Positions 46,746 through 61,206 of a stretch of 64,000 nucleotides of DNA are shown in pieces; positions within the stretch are counted from its first letter, which is position 1, and each line of letters starts with the position of its first letter. Origin of the DNA: Sipunculus nudus (lineage: Eukaryota; Annelida; Sipuncula; Golfingiida; Sipunculidae); assembly GCA_026874595.1 (NCBI GenBank), contig CM049312.1, positions 27,521,956 through 27,585,955 on the forward strand, given 5' to 3'. Position numbers and translations under genes: made by a program. The notes beneath the pieces were generated by a model. It ran no database searches. It was not told the origin of the DNA and was given only the letters and a program-made list of their open reading frames with translations.

Positions 46746-48332
46746 TTTGGTAAAGTAGAAGCAGTTATTCATATTCACTTTTGGGCTTACGCAACTACAA
46801 GAGGGGATAACTGAGTATAAAATTTCACGTTTTCTATAAATTGGTTCACAAATTGAACATACGCATTTTTAGTGCCAAATATCAATTATGTTTTATATTA
46901 TTATATCAAATATATTTTCGAACTCATTTCTGTATCAAATTTTTCTTTTGTAGAGGGCTCGTGTAAGAATAATCTTTTTTCATTTTATTGTTTTAAAATT
47001 AGTAAATTTTGTCTACCCACAAGTAATAAATGATTTTAATATGAAACAAAACAAGAAAGTTGATCCATAAGACGGCTATACAACACTTAATACTGTTATG
47101 TGAATAAATCATCCAGTTATTTTAAAGAGTGGCTGTTAGTATTGTTAATTGTATATTGGTGGCCATCAAACAAAATGCCCGACCTCCAAAAAAACCATAA
47201 TGTCCATAAAAATATATTTGCAGGGTCTATATATTATATATATGTTATTCATTATCGTGACTTTAACCATGTTTATACATAATATTTCAAGTATGGGAGC
47301 AAAGTATTGATGATTCTGTATTAGCCTAGTCAATAGAAAAATACTTTCTTGCCAGCTTCATTAAAAAATAAATTGCTGCGAGCTGAACTGAAGAAAAGCA
47401 AATTATTTTCAAAATAAAAGGCACAGAATCATCACCAGGTTTATCAGTACAACCGCTAATTGTCAACATGAAACTGAAACGTACAAATTAAACCGAGTTT
47501 ATATTTAATGTATCCTCATACTAATTTCAATAGTGTTTAATGCTTATTTATATATGACCCTGTTAATACTGAAACACTTATACAAAAAAATAAAAATAAA
47601 AAAAAGTAATACCCCTCATCAGACACCTTTAATTCCAACACCGTTTGTAAAGCTTTCGGAGGAAAAGCGTTTACAGAGAAAATTATTCAAAAGCCGATTT
47701 GTACATATTTTGTGTTTATATACACGCGAAGCAGAACTGGGTCTATACTTTAACCTGCAAAGCAGATGATCACCGCATATGTATTGCTTTAAATGAGAAG
47801 ATGGGGGGGGGGGGGGGTAATCTATGCCTATAATCAATTACGGCATTATTACAAAAACGTATAATTGGAGAACAGGCCTTCATAAGTACTGGAGCAGTGA
47901 AATCGACGTTTTCTGGCCTATGTTTATCAAAGTTCCAAGGAATTATAAGTATCTTTAGTTACTAAGACCTCATGTATCGGAATAGGCCCCCTTAAGATGA
48001 GCAATACACGGTGATGATTTTTTTTTTATTGAAGATGATTAGAATTATAAATAATAAAACATTTGTTGGTTTATATATTAGTGGAAAACTATGAATATCA
48101 CTGTGACGTAAAACATATCTGGCATCTACATTAATTTAACACTATTTTGTAGGTATTATACAATATTCAATTACATTTAGATTTTTTCCTTTTCGTTTTA
48201 ATACTTTCCGTACTATTCATCAGCAAGTGTGGCCAACAGTCAGAAGCCAATATTGTAATTAAAAGCAAGCATTAAAGAGATTATTGTATGCATAAGTTGC
48301 TGGCAATTGTTCCGACAGTACGATTTACACCA

Positions 48333-48368
<36 letters not shown>

Positions 48369-49616
48369 TTATATATGTGCTTTGTCTACAATGCATATAC
48401 AACAATTATATGGGGACACATAACATTAACTCACGTTACTGTATTCAAAATTTTAAGATGACATATCATATTATATTTCATTAACAGTTTTGATTAAAAT
48501 AAACCCATTATATATCCATTCGTTCAGAAAAAATTTAAAACTCCGTAAATGAAAAGACCTGAAATTATTTAAACAAATCACGTTACACTGACAAGATTTT
48601 ACGTCATAGATAATATTCACAATGCAAAGCAGTTCATGGTGGTCTTGTGCCAGTAAGCTTGAATCAGTATCAGACAAATTTGATGATTTATATTGTTGAC
48701 TTTACTCAAAAATGTTTATATTGATTAAAGGAACAACACGTACTCTTACATATTACATGCTTCACATGGATGCTTCAAAATGACTTTAAATGACAAAACA
48801 TGACTTTATCAAACCTAAACATAAGTTATAAAGAATCTTAATGCAAAGTCTGGATAAATCGTTTTCACTCTCAAAAGAAGAATCCAAGTTTATTCTTGAT
48901 CTGATGACAAATTGATCGAACACCTCAGCTTCTTTTGGCATCTCAAGCCGCAGAATAAGTCGCTATTGAATTTATCAATGCGAACTGGTTTCCAAAAACG
49001 CAAAGCTTTAAGTACACTGACTAATCAAAAAGTGTATGCATAACATTTATTCTATACCCAGCAGTAGACTTATGTTTTACCCATGTAATAAGATTTGTTT
49101 AAAATATTAACTCCTATGAAATTTACAGGTCTGCTCAATGGAACAAAACATATTCGGTAACAAAAACGTAAAAATAGGTAAAAATATAGCAAAAATTCTC
49201 AAAAAGAGATCTTGATTTTAGCGACCACCTGAAAATAGCGATCACGTTTTCGAGGTCCAAATTCTTATTTGCTATTTATATCAGGCCTCACTTAGCCGAC
49301 CACTTTATCGGGATCACGTTGGTACCTGGTGTTTGTTATTTTGAAGTTTCACGGTAAGTATTGATTTTGATTGAAATTCTGCCCTTTAAACGCATTTACC
49401 GCAGTCTAGAAGTCACTTTTCGTCCAGCTTTTCGCATATATAAGTCATAAATAGGGATTTGTATTAAGTTTATTCAGGAATTGTAAATTCAAATTTGTTT
49501 CTTCATGCGCTGTCAACAATGAGTACATAAGTGAATAAGTAAGTTACTCAGTCCAGGTGCCATAATTAATGTGAAACTGATTCCATAACCTGTTGTTTTT
49601 TAACATAATTATTTTT

Positions 49617-49701
<85 letters not shown>

Positions 49702-51080
49702 AAGGCATTTCATTTATGAGGTTAAGAATAATATGATGACACTGATGAGCAATCTTTTTTTATTAATTGTTACGCTGCTTTCCGTGTATATTTTTGCTTT
49801 GGATTGTCTATATATGCTGATTGCAAGAAAATCAAATAAAATAAAAACAGCTGGTAACAAATATAATTCGATTGAAACAAACTAGTATTTATGGACAGCA
49901 AATATATCATTAACATGTCGAAAGTCCATTACATTAGTTCCAATTAAAGAGAGAAGCATTAAGCAATATCCTTATGTGTTGCGTTCTTATTTTATGCCAT
50001 TCCGCAGCACCATATAAAACAATGAACACTTTAGAATAATAGTGAAACAATGTTTTAAAAAGAGTTAAGAGCAAGGTCATTGCAGTGAGGAGACAGTTAA
50101 AGGAAACAGGCATATCAATTGTAGAAGACTCAGGAAAGGCTTCATTTGTTGTCAAAAGCAAAAAATCATCCAAATGAAGAAGCTGCTTGGACAGCTGATG
50201 GAGTTATTGTAATAAAATTGAAGAATGGTCAAAAAGGTCTCTTACAAGGCTGAACGAGCTTAATAAGTACTGAACGTCAGCTGCCTGATTATGATATTTT
50301 GGTATGGTAAATTGTTGTTTTTGTTCCTTCATGATGGCGCAATATAAATGCGGTCAGTTTGAGCAGAAATATGTAAAATAGTAGAACATGAGATTTTATG
50401 TGAATTATATTACATTTTGATATAATATATCATAACGTAGAGATCACATAACACACATCAAGGATACAGCTACAAATCTGATAGTAAACTGGATGGAGTT
50501 TGGGTAATATGTATATTTTTTTTCAGAAGTAATCAGTAAAAGATTTTTTCAATGTATTATATTTCAGTTATCCTGCATACATATATGTACTGTCTGATGA
50601 TATTTGATTAATGAGTGATAATGTACAACCTTGTTTATTTAAAAAAAACATTTGGACAACTTGTAATCCTAGAGAATATTTATTTCGACTATTATGTTGG
50701 AAAATATATATGATCTGTTCCTATTATTTATGTATAGTTGTTTCATTAGAGGATTACTTGTGTATAAATATATAATCCTCAAGAAGTCTGTAAAATAACA
50801 GATAATGCATTTACTTTCCTTTGGGAAACTATAGGAAGGGCAGGTGCACTAAAGGAACTTGAATGAAGTCTATTTTTACTGTAATCTGTGGAGTGGACAA
50901 AGGTCATGGTGGACCACCTGTTTCCTGTTCTGAATAGCCCATTGGTGGTATCCAGGAGGGAAACCTTAAATACCTTTTTTATTTACACTTTGTACTGTTG
51001 TATTTTGTATTGACTTTGTATTTGTACTCAAGTTGGAAAGGGAGCTTAGAGATAACCTTGAAATAGGTGCTAGCATTAGA
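46746..51080. other. Unique non-coding stretch in U3
   Basis: No supported gene. Contains a CA/TA microsatellite (48333-48368), (AT)n at 49619-49697 and a poly-G run at 47802-47817. Segments near 49215-49330 (TAGCGACCACCTG, TAGCCGACCACTT) resemble the flanks of pogo/Tigger-type elements, a weak impression only. Confidence 0.45.
49619..49697. repeat. (AT)n microsatellite
   Basis: Dinucleotide tract with one AAATAT interruption. Confidence 0.9.
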
Positions 51081-51089
51081 ATGGAGTCT

Positions 51090-54000
51090 GTGTTGTACAT
51101 GTTTTGGTTGTTTTCAGTCTTTCTCAAGAAAAATCTGACATAAAAGGGTATTTTAGCCTGCTAACTTTTAATATAAGGGGATTAAATGATTATAAGAAGA
51201 GAAAATGTGTATATAGATGGTTATATCAGCAAAAATCAGAAATAATTTTTTTACAAGAGACTTACAGCACAGCCACGGTAGAAAACTTATGAAAACATGA
51301 ATGGGGAGGTACTGCTTTCTGGTGCCACGGAACTAATCAAAGCAAAGGTGTAGCTATCCTGATAAAAAAATCACTGGATTTTAAATGTTTGCATATAGTT
51401 CAGAAAGAGGGGAGATTATTGATGCTTAACGCGGAAATTAATGGAATTAGATATGTGTCGATGAATTTATATGCACCAAATGATGTTAAGTCACAAATTC
51501 AATTATACAGTAATGTTTTGCGGTTAATTGGTGAGACAGATATAGAGGCCAATGAAAATATATTGATTGGTGGAGATATGAATTGCATATTTAATGATAA
51601 ATTAGATCGAATTGGAGGAATTGGAGGGTGAGAAAAAAGGTGGTAGATGTCATTGATCAGATTAAAAAAGATTGTGAGCTATGTGATGTATATCAGTTGA
51701 AATATCCCAATGAAAGACAGTACACATGGAGTAGGAGAAAGTCTAGAATATATAGACGATTAGATTATTGGATTATATCTAGATATATGTATGATGCCAT
51801 CATTGATGTTAATATTTTGTATACCAGACACAGTGTTCACAATCCAGTTATTCTGTCTGTGGGGCATCAAGTTGAATCAAAAAAGGAAAGGGTCTTTGGA
51901 TATTAAATACATCCTTTTTAGAGGAAGCTGAATACAATAAAACTATAATCGACAGTAAAAAAAATTGGCTCAAAGAAATAGAATCAGTTAAAGACCCAAG
52001 GATAATATGGGAATTCCTGAAATATAAGATAAGACAATGTTCAATCAGATAAGGAAAACAAAAAGCAAAAATAAAAAAGGACAAGAAGAAGGATTTACAA
52101 GAAAATATTCAGTTATGACAAAACCAAATTGCTATAGCTGGAGATGTGATAGAGATTGAATCCCTTGAAAAAAAAAATAGATGAGAAAAAACAAGAATTA
52201 GAAATAATTGAAAATAAAAAAGTAGAAGGAACAATACTAAGATCCAAAATAAGGTGGTATGAATTAGGGGAGAAAAATAATAAATATTTCTTAAATCTAG
52301 AAAAAAGGAACTCCGCTAAAAAGACCATAAAGAAATCAATTTTGAAAGATGGAGGGATTGTTGTTAATGAAAATGATATTTTATATCAGACTTCCAATTA
52401 TTATGAAAAGTTATATTCATCCACATTGAATGAACATGAATCACCAAAACAACATTATTATGAATAATGATAATGAAACGATCCTGAATGATGAATATCA
52501 GAGTCAGTGTGATGGGAAACTAACCCAAGAAGAATGCTATAAAGCACTGTTGTTAATGAAAACAAATAAAAGCCCAGGAAATGATGGTATTAATGCTGAA
52601 TTCTATAAAAAATGTTGGCATTTCTTTGGAAAATACATAGTGGATTGTTTTAATTATTCAAGTGAAATTGGTGAACTATCAGCTTCGCAAAGACAAGCTG
52701 TTATTACTATGATTGATAAAAATAAAGACCGCACAAAGATACAAAATTGGAGACCAATTTCACTACTAAATGTGGATTACAAAATTGGAGCAAAAGCATT
52801 GTCTCTCAGATTGCAAAAGGTTATTCCAAAATTAATTCATTTAAATCAAACAGGTTACGTAAAAGGAAGGGATATATTTACTATGAAAGGCTACTAAATG
52901 AAGTAATTTTACATACAGAAGAACATATGATGGAAGGCCTAATTCTTGCATTAGATTATGAGAAAGCTTTTGACATCTTGGAATGGCCTTTTTTTAATTT
53001 CTGTATTAAATTTTTTCAATTTAGGAGCATCCTTTATTACCTGGATAAAAACCCTATATAACAATATAAGCAGCTGTGTCATTAATAATGGAACAACTTC
53101 CCAATATTTTCCCGTAAAGAGAGGAGTGCGCCAAGGCGATCCTTTATCCCCATATCTTTTTATTCTGTGCATAGAACTTTTAGCAATAAAGATTAGAAAA
53201 AAAATAAAAAAAATTATAGGAGTAGATATTTATGGTCAAGAAATAAAGCTGAAGTTTTTCGCTGATGATATAACAGCAGTAGTTAAAAATATTGAATCGG
53301 CAAAAGAATTATTAAGAAAAGCAGACAACTTTAGAAAGGTATCAGGATTAAAATTGAATATTAATAAAACGGAAGCAATGTGGATAGGCTCAAAAAGAAA
53401 TGAACTCACAAAACCCTTACATTTAAAATGGCCAGAAGATGGTATTAAAATATTAGGTATATATTTTTCATGTAATGTAGGGAAAGCTGTCCATCTGAAT
53501 TTCGATGAGAAACTAAGGAAGATTAAAATAGCTGCCCAGATCTGGAAAACTAGAAATTTGACCTTAATTGGTAAAATACAATTTTAATACAATAATTAAG
53601 TCATATCTTTTATCCAAATTCCAGTATATTTTTACATGCATCACAGTACCCCGAAAATATTTGTTGTAAATAAACAGAACAATATTTGAGTGTCTATGGA
53701 ACTAAAAAAAGGAAAAACTTAAAAGAACTTTAATGATACAACCAATAAAATATTGAGGACTGAATGTACCTCATACAGAAAGTGTGATACAAACATATTT
53801 AATTTCATGGCTGAAAACATATAAAAAATAGAGAGAATCAGCTGATGATTATTTAGGATAAGAAATTTAAAGATAATGTAATGGATCTGAGCCTTTTATT
53901 CCAATGCTTAATGTAAATATGTTCTATATAGATCTCTTAAAAGCCTGGAATAAAGTTAGATACAAGAGAAGCTTCATGCATCAAGTCATTTGGTTTAATG

Positions 54001-55165
54001 AGAATATAGGCTCATGCAGCTAAGTTTATTTCAGTAAGAGTTTGTATGAGGCAGGGCTGATTTATGTTAAAGATGCATTTGATAATAATGGAAATGTTGT
54101 GCCCTTCACCACATGGCAGAATAGAGGTGTTAAATTGTTAGAGTATATAAAATGGAGGACAATTGTTCAAAAAGTAAAAAGTTCATGTATGTATCTAGAA
54201 ACAGAGAGGATTAACTCAAAGGAAGAAATCCCTAGTTTTACTTTAGGTGAATTTGATAATGGTAAAGTATTAGATCTGAAATCCTGTAATTCAAAAAAGA
54301 TTTATGAAATATTGGTCAGCTCAGTAGATTCTACATGTAAACACCTTGTCCCAAGAATTTTTAGATTTTGTGATACATGTAGTTTAGAAAATATTGACTG
54401 GGAGACAAGCTTTCAAAGTTTGTATAGATACTAAAACCAGATGTTTTCAGTTTAAAATATTGCACAATATTTCAGCTAATAATTATTGGTTAAACAAATG
54501 GGGAATAATAGATAATAATCTCTGAACATTTTGTCAACTGGAGACTGAGACTGTTGAGCATCTTTACTGGTCTTGTTTATGTGTTCAACACATTTGGCAG
54601 AAATCAATACCTATCTATTCAGAATCTGAGCAAAATTATATTCTGGACAAAAATGATGTACTCTTGGGGAATCCTAATTTTGGTGTTAGTATCAATTTAT
54701 TCATTATCTTAACCAAGTGTTACATTTATCAGAGCAGGCAACAGAATCAAAAACAATCATTTGACAAATTAAAAAAATACCTGAATAATATTTGAAATAT
54801 TGAATTTAATATATTTGTGCGAAAAGGAAACACAGATCTTTTCTATGACAGGTGGCACTCTATTAAGGTATAACATTTTGTTAAACTAATTAGAGAGGTA
54901 TAACTTATTATTTACACAAACAGTCATGTAAGTGTATAAAGCTTGTTTTTTTTTTAACTTTTATGTATATTGGTATATACATAGTAGTATACATCAAAAT
55001 ACTTATGTATACTCATATATTTTGTCGATTTGTATTGTCTTGCTTAGTATGTAACGATGTATTTTGTAGTTTTGAACAAACAGGTGTGCAGGACAACATA
55101 TAGGAAGATTTTCCTAGTCTATGTATTGTTTTTGGGGAATAAAAATTCATTAAAAAAAAAGAGTT
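51090..55165 (+). pseudogene. L1/Tx1-like LINE, multiply broken
   Basis: An AP-endonuclease domain starts near 51150 (LLTFNIRGLND, then IIFLQETYS) with a stop near 51291, then NLYAPN, LIGGDMNCIF and, after a frame change at 51628, RRLDYWIIS. The SDH motif at the end of the domain reads SVH. The RT domain follows from ~52490 (SPGNDGINAEFYKK) through DYEKAFD, RGVRQGDPLSPYLF (near 53120) and the catalytic FADD (near 53260), with frameshifts near 52440, 52895 and 52960. The C-terminal region (54042-54434) leads to a zinc-knuckle-like segment near 54525-54570 whose first Cys is now TGA. The 3' end has AATAAA and a short poly(A) at ~55150-55160. Two or more frames must be stitched to read it, so it is dead. 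Start of the element and ORF1 were not identified. Confidence 0.82.
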
Positions 55166-55865
55166 AATGCAGAGTTAAATGGTATTTATTTTATAAAAAA
55201 ATACTTCATAGAAGTATTAGTAAGTCTTACATTTTATTTGTATTCACAGTTTGATTGATCATTTCCTGAAACCCCTAAGTAGCATTTTCACATGATATGT
55301 AGCAGAGTCAATTTTTTTTATTAATATTAATTTCCTTTAATAATGATTTAATAATCAGTGTTTTTGGCAAATATCAGGCGAATGTATCTAATTAAGCAAA
55401 AATAATATGTTTGAAATATTTTATCATCTTTCTGAGGAGCAATTCTGCCCATAAAATTGAAATTAAAATTAAATGTCCACGATATCAGATTTTGCAGAAA
55501 TGGCTTTTCCTTTCTGCAAGAATAAATGTGCCATAAACACTTGTTATATGTACGTTTGAATTTCCGCGCATTTAGCTCCCAAATATTTGCCAGGTCATAA
55601 TTATTTTGTCACACTTAAATCTGTCAAGCTCCATTATGGTCAGAAAACATTCATAATACCAGTTTGATTTTTTTTATATGAAGAAGAATGATTCCTTAGA
55701 ATGTCTATGATAATGTTTGTGGGCCATTCACATTTAATAAAAAGCCGACAGATACAAGAGTTAATTACATCAGCATCTCTCAAATTTCACCCTTGGTATG
55801 ATTTACTTAGTTTTGTGTGTTTTATTACCGCAATTAGCGTTTTAATCATTCTTTTGATGCTGCGT
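55166..55865. other. Non-coding spacer
   Basis: A+T-rich flank of the LINE up to the point where U1 19145-like sequence resumes. Nothing recognised. Confidence 0.45.
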
Positions 55866-55884
55866 AATTTTTTTTGGCAGTGAT

Positions 55885-56000
55885 ATGGGACTCGGGAATT
55901 TTTAGGGACTCGGACTTGGACTTCAGCGTCAAAGCCTTGGACTTGTACTCCGACTCGGAGGTAATGACTCGAGACTTCAGGCCGAACCCCTCGAGTCCAG
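55885..56000. repeat. GACTCG/GACTTG hexamer-rich repeat, U3 copy
   Basis: Counterpart of 19165-19280 with the same TGGCAGTGATATGG lead-in and CTCGAGTCC end. Confidence 0.7.
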
Positions 56001-58606
56001 CAGAAGGAAAGATCTATCACATAGAAAAATGATAGTTATATGCATGTGCAGAATTCTCACAATTATTAGAGAAAAGATTATATAAAAGTTTATATGGAGA
56101 TAGATGTAATATTACATGGAAATTCAATCATTCCAATGTTTGCCTGTCTCAGACATATAGAAAGGCATTATTACATCCACTTAATTTTATACATGATATA
56201 AGTACATTAGTATAATGAGAGGGTTGATATGAGTATAATGACCATTTTATTGCCTAAAATCGTAAATTGGGGTCTATGAGGTAAAAATAAATGCAGGCGA
56301 TGCCACCCGGACACCTTTGGAGAATTTTTATTAGCACCAAAATCGAAATCTCGTTAACAGTAAAAATAAATGGCTGTAAATGAGTCTTTTATCCGGATTG
56401 GTTACAATTTATGCCATCAGAGATTCAAATGGCAAATGATTTTCATAGACCAGGTGAGTGCTATCATTTCAAATGGAAAACATTTTTCATTTCGGACTAA
56501 TCCGTTGGAAAGGTGAATTCCAGGTGTTTTCCCAAATCACAAATAATTAAAAATACACCAACGAAAATTTCACTCGCAAAATGGTAACTCGGAAACTCTA
56601 TCTACTCCGAGAAATCATATAGCCCCGTGATTTGCTTAGCAGCAGACCCATTACGTATATCAGCCGAGTATCAGTCTAAATCCTAACCTCATTCTTATTT
56701 TTAAGGATATTACGTTATTGGGTACTCAGGCTTATAATCAGTCACAGGGTACATAACAAAAAAAAAAGATTGCCGGACTAGCTGTAATATAACAACACAG
56801 GTAACATTTCTTCAGAAATGTCAAAACGGGAGTGATTGATCAAAGTTTTAAAATGATGATGATATCCATCTTTCGCGGGGAAGGCTAAAGATTTATGCCT
56901 TTCCGTTTGAAAGGTGAACATTTCAATCTATTACGAATCCTGTAACTGGTTTATATACCGAGTACAGTAAAGCAAACACAAATCAATACTACAGGACTTC
57001 CTTTACATCTGTATACCAACTGTAAATACACTTTTAAATTTAGAATAGGTTTTTTTAATTAACAACTCTGTGATCTAGACAGCATTCAAATGTTCCATAT
57101 TGAGGGAGGGAGTCTTTAAATTATTACACTCTGATGGGTCATAACACCGAATAACACCGCCCCCTTCCAATATAACCCATTCAATATTCGCCTGTGTGAG
57201 TGAGGTGCGGCCTTATGGTTTGCCTGCAGAGTTAAGCTTGGGTTTTGGTCCACCATATGAAATTTCCCTGCATCTCGGCTGCTACTCGAACCCATTATCT
57301 GTGTTCTGTTTAGTCCGGTTAGCTGCCTAGACCCCTGTGACAGATGCTGGTAAATTTAACATGCGCCTTTAGCATTTATAATTTAACATTATATCAATTA
57401 TTTAACCACGAGGATAATATTTAATTTAGAGAAAATTTGCAAGATATAAACGTACATGCACAATTTCACCATACAGACATCGGCGTGTTACAAATATTGA
57501 ATGTTTGGACTATCAAGTTGATATCCAAATTTTGAAGAAATATAAATATTATAGCCGTCCTAATGAGAACCCCCCACCCCCTAAAGTTGGGCTACGTTTT
57601 GCAAAGACATTTTAGAAAATAGTAGTTCAGGAACAGAAAATCCTCATATTTTTTGTTAAAGTAACTCACAATGTCCTCTTTACACTGCATATTTAAAACT
57701 ATTCTTAATAAGGCGTCAGACTACACCAAACTGGCGCGCTGACATAGGCGATTGTGAAGTCCTTCCAGCATCCCCAGCTGTTTTTATACTCTTGCTCACG
57801 TCACACATCTTAACCGCCTCTTGGCCAATAGTCTCACACTTTTATTCGGCAAATCATTTTTTTATTAATACTAAAATGGGCACGCTTCCAGAGAGGAAAA
57901 CATGTGAAAAATCAATTATGCATTACGGTGCTTTTGAAGTCTACAGTAAACAATGTTATTACAGGAACCGCCTAGGCATGGACCGTTTCCCATGGAATTA
58001 TACCTGCACTGATACTAATATCAAATATGACTATTGGGTTCTCTCAACCTGTACAATATACTTCAAATTGAAGTACAAAAATTATTACTACTCTTACTTG
58101 AACATGCAATAAAATTACTAAGTCACTGTTTTCTGGTGACACCGCCGCTGGTAAATAATGTCCTTCGGTGAGCTCTAGAAAGCGCGCCCAGGTTTAATTG
58201 ATATACGAGCACATTAAAGTAAGGAAACTATGCTGTCAATGTATGTTACCATTCCCCTTTTGACTCGCGAAATAATCCGGCATATGTTTCCTCGGTACTC
58301 AATGCTTTAATTATATACCCACAGCTACACACACACACCAACGTATGCGTCTGTCAAATTATCTGTCTGCTGGATTAAACTATCAAGTCACCTTTTTTAT
58401 TCATCTATGTACTGTCAGGTCTGTGGCTGCTTACTACGTTTTCTCAGAATAGTTTCAGCGAGCCGCTCTGGCGTCTATATGAGCTAATCAAAAAACCGCC
58501 ACGTGGACGTCTAGTGCGATGTTCCGACCAAACGTTTCGCATGTCGGGAAGGTATTTGAAATCTTCCTAACCAAATATGGCCATTATAAAACCTGTCCCG
58601 TTTCTG

Positions 58607-61179
58607 GTACGTGTTCTTGTCCCGACGGTTTGTGAACAGTGTATAGTTTACATTTTGTTTTTGGAATGGATTGGCTATTTTAATTTTGGCCCGAATATTT
58701 GCAATTTTGTTCATTTTTCACGAACCTCCATTAGAGCGGTTCGGTATGTGGAAGCAAAGTTAGCTGAAAATGACTTGAGTTGGATGGAGTTGATTATTTT
58801 CTTATTATTTCAGACTTCCATACATCTTCGGAGGGAAAACGGTTTAAAAAGGTGGGCATAATTCTGGTCATCTATCGTTTGTAAAATTTACTGAGTTCTC
58901 CGTGAACATACTTAATTAAGATCTAAAATTGCGTATCAACCCAGTGAAACAGCAAACCGATCAAGAACTGAGTATCACTCAAGCAAAATCAGCAATCCGA
59001 TCAAGAACTGCGTATCAGTAAAGTAAAATCAGCAATCTGATCAACAACTGCGTGTCAACCGTGCAGAAACAGCAATCCTGCCAAGAACTGCGTGTCAACC
59101 GTGTAGAAACAGCAGTCAGATAAAGAATTGTGTATCAATCTAGCAGAAAGAACAATCCGATTTAGAACTGCGTATCAACCGTACAGAAACAGCAGTCCGG
59201 TCAAGAACTGCGTGTCAACCGTGCAGAAATAGCAAACCGATCAAAAACTGCGTATCGGTTGTGCAGAAACAGCAATCCCATCAACTACTGTGCATCAATC
59301 GAGCATAAACAGCAATCGGTAAAGAACTGCGTATCAATCGTGCAGAAACAGTAAGCCTATCAAGAACTTTGTGTCAACCGTGCAGAAACAGCAATCTGAT
59401 AAAGAACTGTGTATCAGTCTAGCAGAAGAGCAATCCGATCAAGAACTACGTATCAACCGTGCAGAAACAGCAATCCGATCAGATACTACGTATCAACCGT
59501 GCAGAAACAGCAATCCGATCGAGAACTGCTTGTCAATGATGCAGAAACAGCAATCCGATCAAGAACTGCGTATTAATCGTGAAGGAAGAGCATCAAGAAC
59601 TGCATGTCAACCGTACAGAATTAGCAATCCGATCAAGAACTGTGTATCAATCGTCCAGAAATAGCAATCCGATCAACCACTGTGTATCAAACTTGCAGAA
59701 ACAGGAATCTGATAAAGAACTGTGTATCAATCCAGCAGGAAAAGCAATCTGATAAGTAACTGCTTATCAATCGTGCAGAAACAGCAATCCAATCAAGAAC
59801 TGCGTGTCAACCGTGCAGAAACAGCAATCCGATCAAGAACTGCTCATCAATCGTGCATAAACAGCAATCCGATCACGAACTGCGTTTCAATCGTGCAGAA
59901 ATAGCAATCCGATCAACTACTGTGTATCAACCTTGCAGAAACAGCAATCAGATCAAGAACTGTGTATCGAACGTGCAGAAACAGCAATCAGATAAAGATC
60001 TGCTTATCAACCGTGCAGAAACAGCAATCCGATCAAGAACTGCTTATAAACCGTGCAGAAACAGCAATCCGATCAAGAACTGCGTGTCAACCGTGCAGAA
60101 ATAGCAATCGTATCAACTACTGTGTGTCAACCTTGCAGAAACAGCAATAAGATCAAGAACTGTGTGTCAACCGTGCAGAAACAGCAATCCGATCAGGAGC
60201 TGCCCGTCAACCGTGCAGAAACAGCAATCTGATAAAGACCTTTGTATCAACCGTGCAGAAAGAGCAATCCGATCAGGAACTGCGTGTCAACCGTGCAGAA
60301 ACAGCAATCCGATCAACTACTGTAAATCAACCGAGCATAAACAGCAATCTGATAAAGACCTTTGTATCAACCGAGCATAAACAGCAATCTGATAAAGAAC
60401 TGCGTATCAATCGTGCAGAAACAGCAATCCGATCAAGAACTGCTCATCAATCGTGCAGAAACAGCAATCCGATCAAGAACTGCGTGTCAACCGTGCAGAA
60501 ACAGCAATCCGATTAAGAACTGCGTGTCAACCTTGCAGAAACAGCAATCAGATCGAGAACTGCGTATCAACCGTGCAGAAACAGCAATCTGATAAAGAAC
60601 TGTGTATCAATCCAGCAGAAAGAGCAATCCGATCAAGAACTGCTTATCATCCTTGTAGAAACAATAATCTGATCAAGAAGTGTGTATCAATAAACTCAGT
60701 AGAAACAAAAATCCGATCAAGAACTGTTTATTAATTAACCCGGTTAATAAAGCAATCCGATCAAGAACTGAATATCAACCGTGCAGAAACAGCAATCTGA
60801 TCAAGAACTGCGTTTAACCGTGCTGAAACAGCAAACTTATCAAGAACTGCGTATTTGCTCAGTAGAAACTGCAATCCAATCAAGAACTGTGTATTAAACC
60901 AGCAGAATAGGGAGCAGTCTAGTCAAGACTGTGTAATTTTTATTCAGGAAGTAGAAATTAGGAATAATCAATCATACATTTTTAAGAAAAAAAAATATAA
61001 TTAAAAAAAAATTCCAAAAAAATATATGGTAGAACCTGTAATCCTATAGTTCACTGGTTGGTTGACATCAATGTTCACGTAGCCACAAAAAATCTTCCTG
61101 TCAATCATCTGCATAAATGCCATAGGCCTAACCATATTTAACTGCCTGATAAGCGCAAAGACTTTGCCTCCAGTTTCAG
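58607..61179 (+). other. Predicted 5'-UTR intron of the intact GPCR
   Basis: Donor CTG|GTACGT and acceptor CCTCCAGTTTCAG|GG correspond in position to those predicted in U1 and U2. The ATG lies 28 bases after the acceptor. A second possible acceptor (ATATTTCAG at 61193-61201) exists only here. Most of the intron is the expanded 40-bp minisatellite. Confidence 0.45.
58919..60910. repeat. 40-bp minisatellite, U4 copy (about twice as long)
   Basis: About 2.0 kb, or some 50 units by length, against about 25 in U1 and U2. The central part (59760-60600) keeps a strict 40-bp register and is fairly homogeneous. The overlapping ORFs across it (60-97 codons) are three-frame read-through of the repeat. 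Confidence 0.93.
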
Positions 61180-61206
61180 GGTAGGAAATCAGATATTTCA
61201 GCAATA

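Larger units (their letters stand above)
43735..58149. repeat. Tandem unit U3, 5'-truncated and interrupted
   Basis: 43740-44210 resembles U1 9340-9890. It then jumps through an (AT)n tract to the 28-bp minisatellite at 44285-45000. 45010-46745 resembles U1 16440-17755, and 55866-58149 resembles U1 19145-21982. Between the last two lies about 9.1 kb of unrelated DNA with an L1/Tx1-like LINE. The unit has no GPCR copy because the 5' half of the period is missing. It is clearly more diverged from U1 than U2 is. Confidence 0.8.
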
